Part shown: positions 53,889 through 62,786 of the stretch, one piece after another
Layout of the letters: the number at the start of each line of letters is the position of its first letter
How positions within the stretch are numbered: position 1 is the first letter of the stretch
Assembly (NCBI RefSeq): GCF_000382245.1
Contig: NZ_KB907879.1
Location: forward strand, 1-64,000
From: Kushneria aurantia DSM 21353
GTDB lineage: Bacteria > Pseudomonadota > Gammaproteobacteria > Pseudomonadales > Halomonadaceae
Direction of reading: 5' to 3'
DNA: 64,000 nt
Translations under genes and position numbers: made by a program
The notes under the pieces: generated by a model
The model's database searches: none
Seen by the model: the letters and a program-made list of their open reading frames with translations, nothing else
Told to the model about the DNA's origin: nothing

Positions 53889-55400
53889 ATGACGCGCTTT
53901 TCCGCCTCATCTTCCGCGACGCTGCCGCGCCCGCTGCGCATTCTGCGCAACCCCATCGGCATGGGCCCGATACTGCGTATTCTGGGCGTGCTGCTGCTGG
54001 TGCTGGCGCTGATCATGTTGATTCCGCTGGCGCTGCTGGCCATCGAAGGAGATGGCCAGTTGTGGTCATTCGCACTGGCCTTCGCCATCACCTTCGGCAC
54101 CGGCGCGGCGCTGGTCGGCATCACCCTGGGCATGCCCATCGAACTGCGCCCCAGGCAGATGTTTATCCTCACCACCGCCAGCTGGGTGGTGATGTCGACA
54201 TTCGCCAGCCTGCCGATGCAGCTGGGCGCACCGCGGCTGTCGGTGGCCGATGCGGTGTTCGAGTCGGTCTCGGCGATTACCACCACCGGCGCCACCGTGC
54301 TGGTGGGCATCGACGATCTTTCCGACGGTCTCAAGCTGTGGCGCGGCCTGATGCAGTGGATGGGCGGGGTGGGGATCATCGTCATGGCAATTGCCGTGCT
54401 GCCCTTTCTGCGCGTCGGCGGCATGCGTCTTTTTCAGACCGAATCCTCCGACTGGTCGGACAAGGTGCTGCCCCGCGCCGGCACCGTCGCCAAGGCGATC
54501 GGCCTGGTGTATGTCGGCTTTACCCTGGTCTGCATGGCGAGCTACTGGCTGGCGGGCATGACGCCGCTGGATGCGGTGGTGCACGGCATGACGTCGGTGG
54601 CCACCGGTGGTTTCGCCAACTACGACGCCTCCTTTGGCCACTATGACGACCAGCCGCTGATTCTTTGGCTGGGGGTGCTGGGCATGCTGACCGGGGCGCT
54701 GCCCTTCGTGCTCTACATCCGCATGGTGCGTGAGCGCTCCGGGGCGCTGTGGCAGGATCAGCAGGTGCGCGGCCTGTTCGCGCTGCTGACGGTGGTCATC
54801 CTGCTGCTGAGTCTCTACCGCACGCTCAATGGCATACCCTTTTTCGAGGCTCTCACCGAGGTCGCTTTCAACGTGGTATCGGTGGTGACCACCACCGGCT
54901 ACGCCTCCAGCGACTATTCCGCCTGGGGGCCGCTGTCGGCGGTGGCCTTTTTCTATCTGATGTTCGTCGGCGGCTGCTCTGGCTCCACCAGCGGCGGCAT
55001 GAAGATATTTCGCTTCCAGATCGGGCTGATCATGCTGGTCAACCAGCTGCGCTACCTGGTGCACGCCAGCGGCGTTTTCGTGCAGCGCTACAACGGCCGC
55101 CTGCTGACCGACGACCAGGTGCGCGGCGTTATCGCCTTTTCGTTTTTCTACTTCTTTACCGTGGCGGCGCTGGCGCTGGGCCTGGCGGCGATGGGGCTCG
55201 ATCTGATTACCGCGCTCTCCGGTGCGGTGACGGCAGTCTCCAACGTGGGCCCGGGGCTGGGGGAGACCATCGGACCTTCGGGAACCTTTGCCTCGCTGCC
55301 GGACGCCGCCAAATGGATGCTGAGTCTGGGCATGCTGATGGGGCGTCTCGAGATCCTGACGGTGCTGGTGTTGATGACGCCGACCTTCTGGCGCAAGTAA
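53889..55400 (+). CDS. trkH: TrkH-family potassium uptake protein
   Basis: Membrane subunit of the Trk K+ uptake system, central to osmoadaptation in halophilic bacteria; it works with the NAD/ATP-binding TrkA (not in the window). 503 aa, multiple helices, with four pore repeats: TTTGATVL, SVATGGFANYD, TTTGYASSDY and SNVGPGLGE, each with the selectivity-filter glycine. Halomonas has two such proteins (TrkH and TrkI); I cannot tell which this is. Confidence 0.92.
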   Translation: MTRFSASSSATLPRPLRILRNPIGMGPILRILGVLLLVLALIMLIPLALLAIEGDGQLWSFALAFAITFGTGAALVGITLGMPIELRPRQMFILTTASWVVMSTFASLPMQLGAPRLSVADAVFESVSAITTTGATVLVGIDDLSDGLKLWRGLMQWMGGVGIIVMAIAVLPFLRVGGMRLFQTESSDWSDKVLPRAGTVAKAIGLVYVGFTLVCMASYWLAGMTPLDAVVHGMTSVATGGFANYDASFGHYDDQPLILWLGVLGMLTGALPFVLYIRMVRERSGALWQDQQVRGLFALLTVVILLLSLYRTLNGIPFFEALTEVAFNVVSVVTTTGYASSDYSAWGPLSAVAFFYLMFVGGCSGSTSGGMKIFRFQIGLIMLVNQLRYLVHASGVFVQRYNGRLLTDDQVRGVIAFSFFYFFTVAALALGLAAMGLDLITALSGAVTAVSNVGPGLGETIGPSGTFASLPDAAKWMLSLGMLMGRLEILTVLVLMTPTFWRK

Positions 55401-55470
55401 GCGTCGCGTCGTCCCTTTTTATACCGTTATCTTATCTTTTCGCGTGACCCTGCATGCTCTGCAGGCTGGC

Positions 55471-56676
55471 TCACAGCGGCTGGTGCCCCGCCCGGTTGAG
55501 CACCGGGTTGGCGTACTGGCACAGCCACTGATCGCGCAGTTCGGGCGGTATGCCGGCAAGGCGCTGCTCGAAGGCGCGGCGGTCGGCCGGGGTGATACCG
55601 GCAAGGTCGACCAGCTCGGGCGCTGCGCCGGTTGCTTCCAGCGCCATATGGTGGCTGGGAAAGAGGGTATAGCCGCTGAGTACCTGGCGGTCGATCTCCT
55701 CGGCAACGGTGGCGTAGTCGTCATACTCCGCCGACAGCGGCGTGCCGAATACCAGTTTGACCCGCCCCTTGAAGCCTGTAATGCCGGCGGCAATGGAGAG
55801 AATGTCCTCGTAGGCGATCTTCTGATACGACTCGCCGTCGGTGCGCGCTTTCAGTTCGCGCGCCTTGTGCAGGTCGCAGGGGTCGAACTCGTAGCTGATC
55901 GATACCGGCACCATGCGCAGCTCGCCGATGGCGTCGCCCACCCGGCTGCCGCCGCCCTGCATGCGCCGCGCCATGTCGAGCATCTTGATGATGGCGGTAT
56001 CGGTACGGTCGATGCCGTTCTTGGCGCGCCCCTCGCGCTGGGCCATCCAGATCGGGTGGTTGTCGACGGTAATCGAGCGGTGAATATAGTTCGACAGCTG
56101 CTGATAGGCGGCCAGCATGGCGCGCTTGCCGCGTGCCGAACGCGGCACGATAAAGCTCTTGTTGAGCCGCATCAGGTCATTGACCCATGACTTCTGCAGC
56201 AGGTTGTCGCCGATGGCGATGCGCACCGTGCTCAGCCCGCTCTGGTAGAGGGCGTAGTTGACGAAGGCCGGGTCGAGGGCAATATCGCGGTGGTTGCCGA
56301 TGAACAGGTGCGCCCGGTGACGGTCGAGCTTGTCCAGCCCCTCCACCGTGAAGGTGGTGGTGGTGGTATCGATCATATGCGCCATGTAGTGGGCGATATG
56401 ATTCTGAAAGTCGTCGATACTGTGAATATGGCGCACCGTGCGCTGCAGTCGGCGGCGCACCAGTGAACGGGCCAGTCGTGGCGTCAGCCGCGACAGCCGT
56501 TTGAGCCGATAGCGGGCGATGGTGTCGAGAAATTCGCCGTTGCGCACCAGCGCGGCGAGGGTGGCATCCACCTCGTCATCGCGGTAGGGGCGTATGGCGT
56601 CGAAATCATCGCCGGCCTCATGCTGCCCGTCGCAGGCATCCATACTGGCGCTCGCTCTATCCGGGGGTTGGGTCAT
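55471..56676 (-). CDS. PlsC-like glycerol-3-phosphate acyltransferase-family protein
   Basis: 401 aa. The acyltransferase core is about residues 100-300: block I is GNHRDIALDPAF (H129, D135), with five rather than four residues between His and Asp; block II is KSFIVPRS; block III is QREGRAKNG. It probably acylates a phospholipid precursor or lysolipid, substrate unknown. Its ATG overlaps the rdgC stop (ATGA), so it is co-translated with rdgC. The longer frame to 56715 lies inside rdgC. Confidence 0.82.
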   Translation of the reverse strand: MTQPPDRASASMDACDGQHEAGDDFDAIRPYRDDEVDATLAALVRNGEFLDTIARYRLKRLSRLTPRLARSLVRRRLQRTVRHIHSIDDFQNHIAHYMAHMIDTTTTTFTVEGLDKLDRHRAHLFIGNHRDIALDPAFVNYALYQSGLSTVRIAIGDNLLQKSWVNDLMRLNKSFIVPRSARGKRAMLAAYQQLSNYIHRSITVDNHPIWMAQREGRAKNGIDRTDTAIIKMLDMARRMQGGGSRVGDAIGELRMVPVSISYEFDPCDLHKARELKARTDGESYQKIAYEDILSIAAGITGFKGRVKLVFGTPLSAEYDDYATVAEEIDRQVLSGYTLFPSHHMALEATGAAPELVDLAGITPADRRAFEQRLAGIPPELRDQWLCQYANPVLNRAGHQPL

Positions 56677-57596
56677 GGTGTGGCCGGTACCGCCTGCGCC
56701 TCGCCACCCAGCCATTCGAGCAGACGCTCGACGCTGTGGCCGAGTACCTGCGCCATTAACACAAATTCGGTTTCCATTTTCATGACCGGGTCGTCGTGCT
56801 CGAATTCGTCGACTTCGCCCACCACGGCGTCGGCAAAGCGGATCGAGCGCAGCATCATGTCCTCCTGCAGCACCAGCGACATCTGCTCGTCGATGTCCAG
56901 CGCCAGCCGGCTTGCCTGGCGCCCCATCTCGAGCGCGACCCGCACTTCATCGCCGTCGGGGTCAATGTGGCGAGCGCGCAGCACGCCATCATCGCCTTTG
57001 GCACGCAGCTCGATCTGGTCGCCCAGGGTCAGCCCCGCCGGGCGGGTCGCGGCGTCGCTCAGCCAGCCGGTCATGGTGCGCCCCGCCGGGGTCTGCGGCG
57101 CCAGCGGAATGACCTTCAGCGAGCCCAGCGACTCGCGCAGCAGATCCAGCGCCTCCTCGGCGCGTTTGGCGCTGGCGGCATTGACGCCGATCAGGCGGCG
57201 CTCGCTGTCCCACCACAGGTCGGTGCGGGTGGTGCGGGTAAAGGCGCGCGGCAGCAGCTCTTCGATAATGCGCTCCTTGAGCACCTGCTTTTCGCGCCGT
57301 CCGGGCGGGTAGCCCTGCTGCGCGGTCTGCGCCTCGACGCGCTGTTCGAGGGTCTCGCGAATCACTGCCGGAGGCAGCAGGCGCTCCTGGCGCTGCAGGG
57401 TCAAAAGGCGCTGGCCGCGAATCTCGTGGGCCAGCTGCTCGCCGTTGCGGCCGGCCGGTGGCGCCCAGCCGACACGACGCGCCTGACTTTCGCCGACCGG
57501 CTGAAAACGTTGTGTCTCCAGCGCGTCGATGAGCTGATCGAAGTCCGGCGACTGCTCGTCGAGCAGCCGATAGAGTTGCAGGTTTTTAAACCACAT
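56673..57596 (-). CDS. rdgC: Recombination-associated protein RdgC
   Basis: Ring-shaped DNA-binding protein that modulates RecA. 307 aa, close to E. coli RdgC: MWFKNLQLYRL start, FQPVGESQARRVGWAPP, and RADLWW-like TRTDLWWDSERRLIGVNAAS. Start 57596. Upstream of and coupled to the acyltransferase gene, divergent from gyrA. Confidence 0.95.
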   Translation of the reverse strand: MWFKNLQLYRLLDEQSPDFDQLIDALETQRFQPVGESQARRVGWAPPAGRNGEQLAHEIRGQRLLTLQRQERLLPPAVIRETLEQRVEAQTAQQGYPPGRREKQVLKERIIEELLPRAFTRTTRTDLWWDSERRLIGVNAASAKRAEEALDLLRESLGSLKVIPLAPQTPAGRTMTGWLSDAATRPAGLTLGDQIELRAKGDDGVLRARHIDPDGDEVRVALEMGRQASRLALDIDEQMSLVLQEDMMLRSIRFADAVVGEVDEFEHDDPVMKMETEFVLMAQVLGHSVERLLEWLGGEAQAVPATP

Positions 57597-57739
57597 AAGC
57601 ATCCTGTCCGTGAAGGCGCACATTATGTCGAATGGCGCGCGCCGGTGCCAGCATCATGGTTGGTGGCGCCCGTCCCGCAACACTGGCCGATGGTGGGCGC
57701 CGGGCACGATCAAGGAGTGCGCTGGCGGTGAACAGCCTT

Positions 57740-57769
57740 CTGACCGAAGGGCCGCTGGCGTGGTACAAT
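57740..57769 (+). promoter_or_regulatory. Candidate gyrA promoter with extended -10
   Basis: CTGACC, 18-bp spacer, TACAAT, with TGG directly before the -10 (extended TGn motif). It lies about 50 bp before the gyrA ATG. A TACAAT -10 element suits supercoiling-sensitive control, but no such regulation is shown by the sequence. Confidence 0.55.
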
Positions 57770-57818
57770 CCTTCGCCTTCAGCATGGCTTCTTGAACAGT
57801 ACCAGGATTGGACGACCC

Positions 57819-60497
57819 ATGGGTGAGATCGCCAGAGAGATTCTGCCAGTCAACATCGAGGACGAGCTGAAACAGTCGTACCTCGACTACGCGATGAGCG
57901 TCATCATCGGCCGCGCACTCCCCGATGTCAGAGATGGGTTGAAACCGGTTCATCGCCGCGTTCTTTATGCCATGCACGAGCTGCGCAACGACTGGAACAG
58001 GCCCTATCTGAAGTCGGCGCGCGTGGTGGGCGATGTGATCGGTAAGTACCATCCCCACGGCGACAGCGCCGTCTACGACACCATCGTGCGCATGGCGCAG
58101 TCGTTTTCGATGCGCTACGTGCTGGTCGACGGTCAGGGCAACTTCGGCTCGATCGACGGCGATAACGCCGCCGCCATGCGCTATACCGAGGTGCGTATGT
58201 CGCGCCTCGCCCACGAACTGCTCTCCGACCTTGAAAAGGACACCGTCGACTGGGTCGACAACTACGACGGCACCGAGCGCATTCCCGACGTACTGCCGAC
58301 CCGGGTGCCCAACCTGCTGGTCAACGGTGCTTCCGGCATCGCGGTGGGGATGGCCACCAACATTCCGCCCCATAACCTGGGCGAGGTGATCGACGCCGCC
58401 CTGGCGCTGACCGCCGATCATACCCTGACCGTCGATGACCTGATGGAATATGTGCCGGGGCCCGACTTTCCCACTGCCGGTATTATCAACGGCCGCGCCG
58501 GTATTCTCGATGCCTACCGCACCGGGCGCGGTCGCGTCTATGTTCGCGCGCGCCATACCGTCGAGCATGATGACCGCACCGGCCGCGATCATATCGTGGT
58601 GACCGAGCTGCCTTACCAGGTCAACAAGTCGCGGCTGATCGAGAAGATCGCCGAGCTGGTCAAGGAAAAGCGTATCGACGGCATCGCCGAGCTGCGCGAC
58701 GAGTCCGACAAGGATGGGCTGCGGGTCGTGATCGAAACCCGTCGCGGCGAGTCCGGCGACGTAGTGGTCAATAACCTCTTCGCCCAGACCCAGCTGGAGA
58801 CGGTGTTCGGTATCAATATCGTGGCGCTCGAGGGCGGCCAGCCGCGCATCCACAACCTCAAACAGCTGCTGGAAGCCTTTGTGCGTCATCGCCGCGAGGT
58901 GGTTACCCGGCGCACCCTGTTCGAGCTGAAAAAGGCAAAGGAGCGCGGCCACATTCTGGAGGGCCTGACCGTTGCCATCTCCAGCATCGACGAGGTGATC
59001 GAGCTGATCAAGGCGTCGCCCACTCCTGCCGATGCCCGCGAACAGCTGATCGCCCGCGACTGGGCGCCGGGGCAGGTGATCGGCATGCTCGACCGCGCCG
59101 GGGCGACCTCCTGTCAGCCGGAGGATCTCGAAGAGGTGTGCGGTATCTCCGAGGACCGCAGCCGCTATCAGCTCTCCAGCCGCCAGGCACAGGCAATTCT
59201 GGAACTGCGCCTGCACCGCCTGACGGGACTCGAGACCGACAAGCTGCTCGACGAGTACAAGGGCATTCTCGAGACCATCGCCGAGCTGACCCATATTCTC
59301 TCCTCCGCCGACCGCCTGATGGAGGTGATCCGCGAGGAGCTGGAGGCGGTGCGCGATCAGTACCGCGATGAGCGCCGTACCGAGATTCAGGCCAGCCGCC
59401 AGGATCTCACCATGGAGGACCTGATCGCCGAGGAGGATATGGTGGTCACCATCTCCCGCTCGGGCTACGCCAAGAGCCAGCCGCTCTCCGACTACCAGGC
59501 GCAGAAGCGCGGCGGGCGCGGCAAGTCGGCGACCAGCATGAAGGACGAGGATGTCATCGAGCACCTGCTGGTGGCCTCGACCCACGACACCGTGCTGCTG
59601 TTCTCCGACCGCGGCAAGGTCTACTGGCTCAAGGTCTACGAGGTGCCGCAGGCCAGCCGCGGCTCGCGCGGCCGGCCGATGGTCAACCTGCTCTCTCTCG
59701 ACGAAGGCGAGTGGATCACCGCCATTCTGCCGGTGCGCGACTACTGCGCGGAGAGCTATATTTTCTTTGCCACCGCCAACGGCACGGTCAAGCGCACCAG
59801 CCTCGATCAGTTCTCGCGGCCGCGCAGCGCCGGCCTGATCGCGCTTGACCTTGACGAGGGCGACCGGCTGGTGGGGGCGGCTGTCACTTCCGGTCACGAC
59901 CACGCCATCCTGCTCTCCTCCAACGGCAAGGCGATCCGCTTTAACGAGGCCGATGTGCGCGCCATGGGCCGTACCGCCCGCGGCGTACGCGGCATGCGCC
60001 TGCTGGGAGATGCCAGGGTCATCAGTCTGATCATTCCCGACAGCACCACCATCGATGACGCCGCCGACGACGACAGCGAGGTGGTCGATGGCCACATCAA
60101 CGAGGGCCAGCGCTACATTCTGACCGCCTCGGAAAACGGCTACGGCAAGCGCACCCGCCTCGAGGAGTTCCCGCTGCGCGGCCGCGGTGGCCAGGGGGTA
60201 ATCGCCATGCAGACCACCGCGCGCAACGGCGCACTGGTGACGGCCATCCAAGTGAGCGACAGCGACGAAATGATGATGATCTCCGATCGCGGTACCCTGG
60301 TGCGCACCCGTGTCGGCGAGGTGTCGATCAGCTCGCGCAACACCCAGGGGGTTACCCTGATTCGCACCGGCAAGGGCGAGCGGCTGGTCTCCACCGTGCG
60401 CCTTGACGAAGTGGTCGCCGAAGACGTGCCGGTTGACGAAGAGGCGCCTGCCGACGACGACACGGGGATGGCGAGTGACGGCGCCGACAGCGAATAA
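57819..60497 (+). CDS. gyrA: DNA gyrase subunit A
   Basis: DNA cleavage and rejoining subunit of gyrase. 892 aa: winged-helix domain with catalytic Y122 (MRYTEVRMS), a quinolone-determining region with S83 and D87 ([13 protein letters not shown]), i.e. the sensitive residues, and a C-terminal beta-pinwheel with the GyrA box QKRGGRG. The C terminus is acidic. The start at 57819 gives [16 protein letters not shown]. serC-pheA-tyrA/aroA follow, as in Pseudomonas. Confidence 0.98.
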   Translation: MGEIAREILPVNIEDELKQSYLDYAMSVIIGRALPDVRDGLKPVHRRVLYAMHELRNDWNRPYLKSARVVGDVIGKYHPHGDSAVYDTIVRMAQSFSMRYVLVDGQGNFGSIDGDNAAAMRYTEVRMSRLAHELLSDLEKDTVDWVDNYDGTERIPDVLPTRVPNLLVNGASGIAVGMATNIPPHNLGEVIDAALALTADHTLTVDDLMEYVPGPDFPTAGIINGRAGILDAYRTGRGRVYVRARHTVEHDDRTGRDHIVVTELPYQVNKSRLIEKIAELVKEKRIDGIAELRDESDKDGLRVVIETRRGESGDVVVNNLFAQTQLETVFGINIVALEGGQPRIHNLKQLLEAFVRHRREVVTRRTLFELKKAKERGHILEGLTVAISSIDEVIELIKASPTPADAREQLIARDWAPGQVIGMLDRAGATSCQPEDLEEVCGISEDRSRYQLSSRQAQAILELRLHRLTGLETDKLLDEYKGILETIAELTHILSSADRLMEVIREELEAVRDQYRDERRTEIQASRQDLTMEDLIAEEDMVVTISRSGYAKSQPLSDYQAQKRGGRGKSATSMKDEDVIEHLLVASTHDTVLLFSDRGKVYWLKVYEVPQASRGSRGRPMVNLLSLDEGEWITAILPVRDYCAESYIFFATANGTVKRTSLDQFSRPRSAGLIALDLDEGDRLVGAAVTSGHDHAILLSSNGKAIRFNEADVRAMGRTARGVRGMRLLGDARVISLIIPDSTTIDDAADDDSEVVDGHINEGQRYILTASENGYGKRTRLEEFPLRGRGGQGVIAMQTTARNGALVTAIQVSDSDEMMMISDRGTLVRTRVGEVSISSRNTQGVTLIRTGKGERLVSTVRLDEVVAEDVPVDEEAPADDDTGMASDGADSE

Positions 60498-60504
60498 ATG
60501 CCGA

Positions 60505-60525
60505 GGCGCCCGTTCATCGGGCGCC
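60505..60525 (+). terminator. Hairpin between gyrA and serC
   Basis: Eight-base-pair stem GGCGCCCG / CGGGCGCC with loop TTCAT. No U-run follows, so at most a weak terminator; some gyrA transcripts may read into serC. Confidence 0.45.
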
Positions 60526-60550
60526 GATTCCCTATAGCCAGAGTTCGATC

Positions 60551-61630
60551 ATGACCCGACACTTCAATTTCTGCTCCGGTCCCGCCACCCTGCCCACCGC
60601 GGTGCTCGAACGTGCCCGCGACGAGATGCTCGACTATCAGGGGCGCGGGCTGTCGGTGATGGAGATGAGCCACCGCAGCGATACCTTTATTGACATCGCC
60701 GAGCGCGCCGAGGCCGACTTTCGCCAACTGATGGGCGTGCCGGACAACTACAGCGTGCTGTTCATGCAGGGCGGTGCGACCCAGCAGTTTGCCTGCGTGC
60801 CGCTCAATCTGCTGGGCGCTGGCGGCAGTGGCAGCTATCTGGATACCGGCATCTGGTCGCAGAAAGCGCTCAAGGAGGGCCGTCACCTGGCCACGGCGAG
60901 CGTGGCGGCCAGCGCCGAGGACAACGGCTATACCGCTGCGCCTGCACCCCGGGCGATCCTGCCGGCCAGTGATGCCGCCTACCTGCACTACTGCGACAAC
61001 GAGACCATCGGCGGCCTGCAGATGGACCGCGTGCCCGAGGCCGATCTGCCGCTGGTGTGCGATATGTCGTCGTCGATCCTGTCGAAGTCGGTGGACGTAT
61101 CGAAATTCGGCGTCATCTACGCCGGTGCGCAGAAAAATATCGGCCCGGCGGGCATTACGGTGGTGATCGTGCGCGACGACCTGCTCGAGCGCGCCCGTGC
61201 CGACACGCCGACGATGCTCAACTGGAAGGCCTTTGCCGATGAAGGCTCGATGCTCAACACCCCGGCCACCTACGCCTGGTATCTGGCCGGGCTGGTGTTT
61301 GACTGGCTCGGGGAGCAGGGCGGCGTGGCGGCCATCGAGCGCCTCAACCGGCGCAAGGCGGCGAAGCTCTATGATGCCATCGATGCCAGCGGCTTCTACC
61401 GCAACCCGATTGCCGCCGCCAACCGCTCGCTGACCAATGTGCCCTTCGTGCTGCACGATGCGTCGCTCAACGCGACGTTTCTCGAGGAGTCGGAGGCGGC
61501 CGGACTGTTGACGCTGAAGGGCCATCGCAGCGTTGGCGGCATGCGCGCCAGTATTTATAACGCCATGCCGGAAGAGGGCGTCGATCGGCTGGTCGACTTC
61601 ATGGGCGATTTCGAGCGCCGCTACGGTTGA
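60551..61630 (+). CDS. serC: Phosphoserine aminotransferase SerC
   Basis: PLP enzyme for serine and pyridoxal phosphate synthesis. 359 aa: FNFCSGPATLPTAVLERA, EMSHRS, the PLP lysine in YAGAQKNIGPAG, and KGHRSVGGMRASIYNAMP. First gene of an amino-acid operon with pheA and tyrA-aroA. Confidence 0.97.
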   Translation: MTRHFNFCSGPATLPTAVLERARDEMLDYQGRGLSVMEMSHRSDTFIDIAERAEADFRQLMGVPDNYSVLFMQGGATQQFACVPLNLLGAGGSGSYLDTGIWSQKALKEGRHLATASVAASAEDNGYTAAPAPRAILPASDAAYLHYCDNETIGGLQMDRVPEADLPLVCDMSSSILSKSVDVSKFGVIYAGAQKNIGPAGITVVIVRDDLLERARADTPTMLNWKAFADEGSMLNTPATYAWYLAGLVFDWLGEQGGVAAIERLNRRKAAKLYDAIDASGFYRNPIAAANRSLTNVPFVLHDASLNATFLEESEAAGLLTLKGHRSVGGMRASIYNAMPEEGVDRLVDFMGDFERRYG

Positions 61631-61664
61631 GAGCGCCTTTCTCGCAGCATTTCAGGGGGTAGCC

Positions 61665-62786
61665 ATGAAGGACGACAAGTATGCGCCGCACAATGAAGAC
61701 GGCAGTGATGAAGACCTGAACGCGCTGCGCGAGCGTATCGACGATCTCGACCACCGCATCATGGCGCTGATCAGCGAGCGCGCCGAGTGCGCTTCGACGG
61801 TGGCGCGGGTCAAGCTGGCGGAGAGCCCGGAGGCGATTTTCTACCGCCCCGAGCGCGAGGCTCAGGTGCTCAAGCGCATCATGGCGCTCAACCCCGGACC
61901 GCTGGCCAACGAAGAGATGGCGCGGCTGTTTCGCGAGATCATGTCGGCCTGCCTGGCGCTGGAGAAACCGCTGCGCGTCGCCTACCTGGGGCCGGAGGGG
62001 ACCTTCACCCAGCAGGCCGCGCTCAAGCACTTCGGCGACAGCGCCATCTGTACGCCGCTGCCGGCGATCGACGAGGTGTTTCGTGAAGTCGAGGCCGGCG
62101 CGGTCAACTACGGCGTGGTGCCGGTGGAGAACTCCACCGAGGGGATCGTCAACCACACCCTCGACTCCTTCATGGACAGCTCGCTGCGCATCTGCGGCGA
62201 GGTAGTGCTGCGCATTCACCATCATCTGCTGGTGGGCGAGAACACCCGTCGCGACAAGGTGTCGCGCATCTATTCGCACTCCCAGTCGCTGGCCCAGTGC
62301 CGCAAGTGGCTGGATGCGCACTATCCCCATGCCGAGCGGGTGGCGGTCTCCTCCAACGCCGAGGCGGCGCGGCGGGTCAAAAGCGAGTGGCACACCGCGG
62401 CGATCGCCGGCGATATGGCGGCGCGTCTCTACGCTCTTGAGCGCCTCGATGAGAAGATCGAGGACCAGCCCGATAACGCCACCCGTTTTCTGATTATCGG
62501 CAATCACGATGTGCCGCCCAGCGGCGAGGACCGCACCTCGCTGGTAGCGGCGATGCGCAACCAGCCCGGTGCGCTGCACGATCTGATCGAGCCCTTTCAG
62601 CGCCACGAGATCGACATGACCCGGCTGGAGACGCGGCCGTCACGTCACGGCGCCTGGAACTACGTCTTTTTCATCGATTTTCGCGGTCACCTGGAGGACC
62701 CGCGCGTGCGCGCCGCGCTGGACGAAGTACACCAGCGCGCCAGCGACGTGCGCCTGCTGGGCTCCTATCCGATGGGCGTGCTTTGA
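61665..62786 (+). CDS. pheA: Chorismate mutase / prephenate dehydratase PheA
   Basis: Bifunctional phenylalanine synthesis enzyme. 373 aa: AroQ chorismate mutase (about 15-100, LRERIDDLDHRIMALISERA), prephenate dehydratase (about 105-285, AYLGPEGTFTQQAALKHFG, PVENSTEGIVNHTLD) and a C-terminal ACT domain with ETRPSRHGAWNYVFFID. AGGGGGT precedes the ATG. hisC, often between pheA and tyrA, is absent; the next gene starts in the overlap. Confidence 0.96.
   Translation: MKDDKYAPHNEDGSDEDLNALRERIDDLDHRIMALISERAECASTVARVKLAESPEAIFYRPEREAQVLKRIMALNPGPLANEEMARLFREIMSACLALEKPLRVAYLGPEGTFTQQAALKHFGDSAICTPLPAIDEVFREVEAGAVNYGVVPVENSTEGIVNHTLDSFMDSSLRICGEVVLRIHHHLLVGENTRRDKVSRIYSHSQSLAQCRKWLDAHYPHAERVAVSSNAEAARRVKSEWHTAAIAGDMAARLYALERLDEKIEDQPDNATRFLIIGNHDVPPSGEDRTSLVAAMRNQPGALHDLIEPFQRHEIDMTRLETRPSRHGAWNYVFFIDFRGHLEDPRVRAALDEVHQRASDVRLLGSYPMGVL

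Noticed and set aside
57654-60251. Long antisense open frame opposite gyrA (865 codons)
   Set aside because: Shadow of gyrA on a GC-rich template; low-complexity, His/Gln/Gly-rich translation and no recognisable domain.
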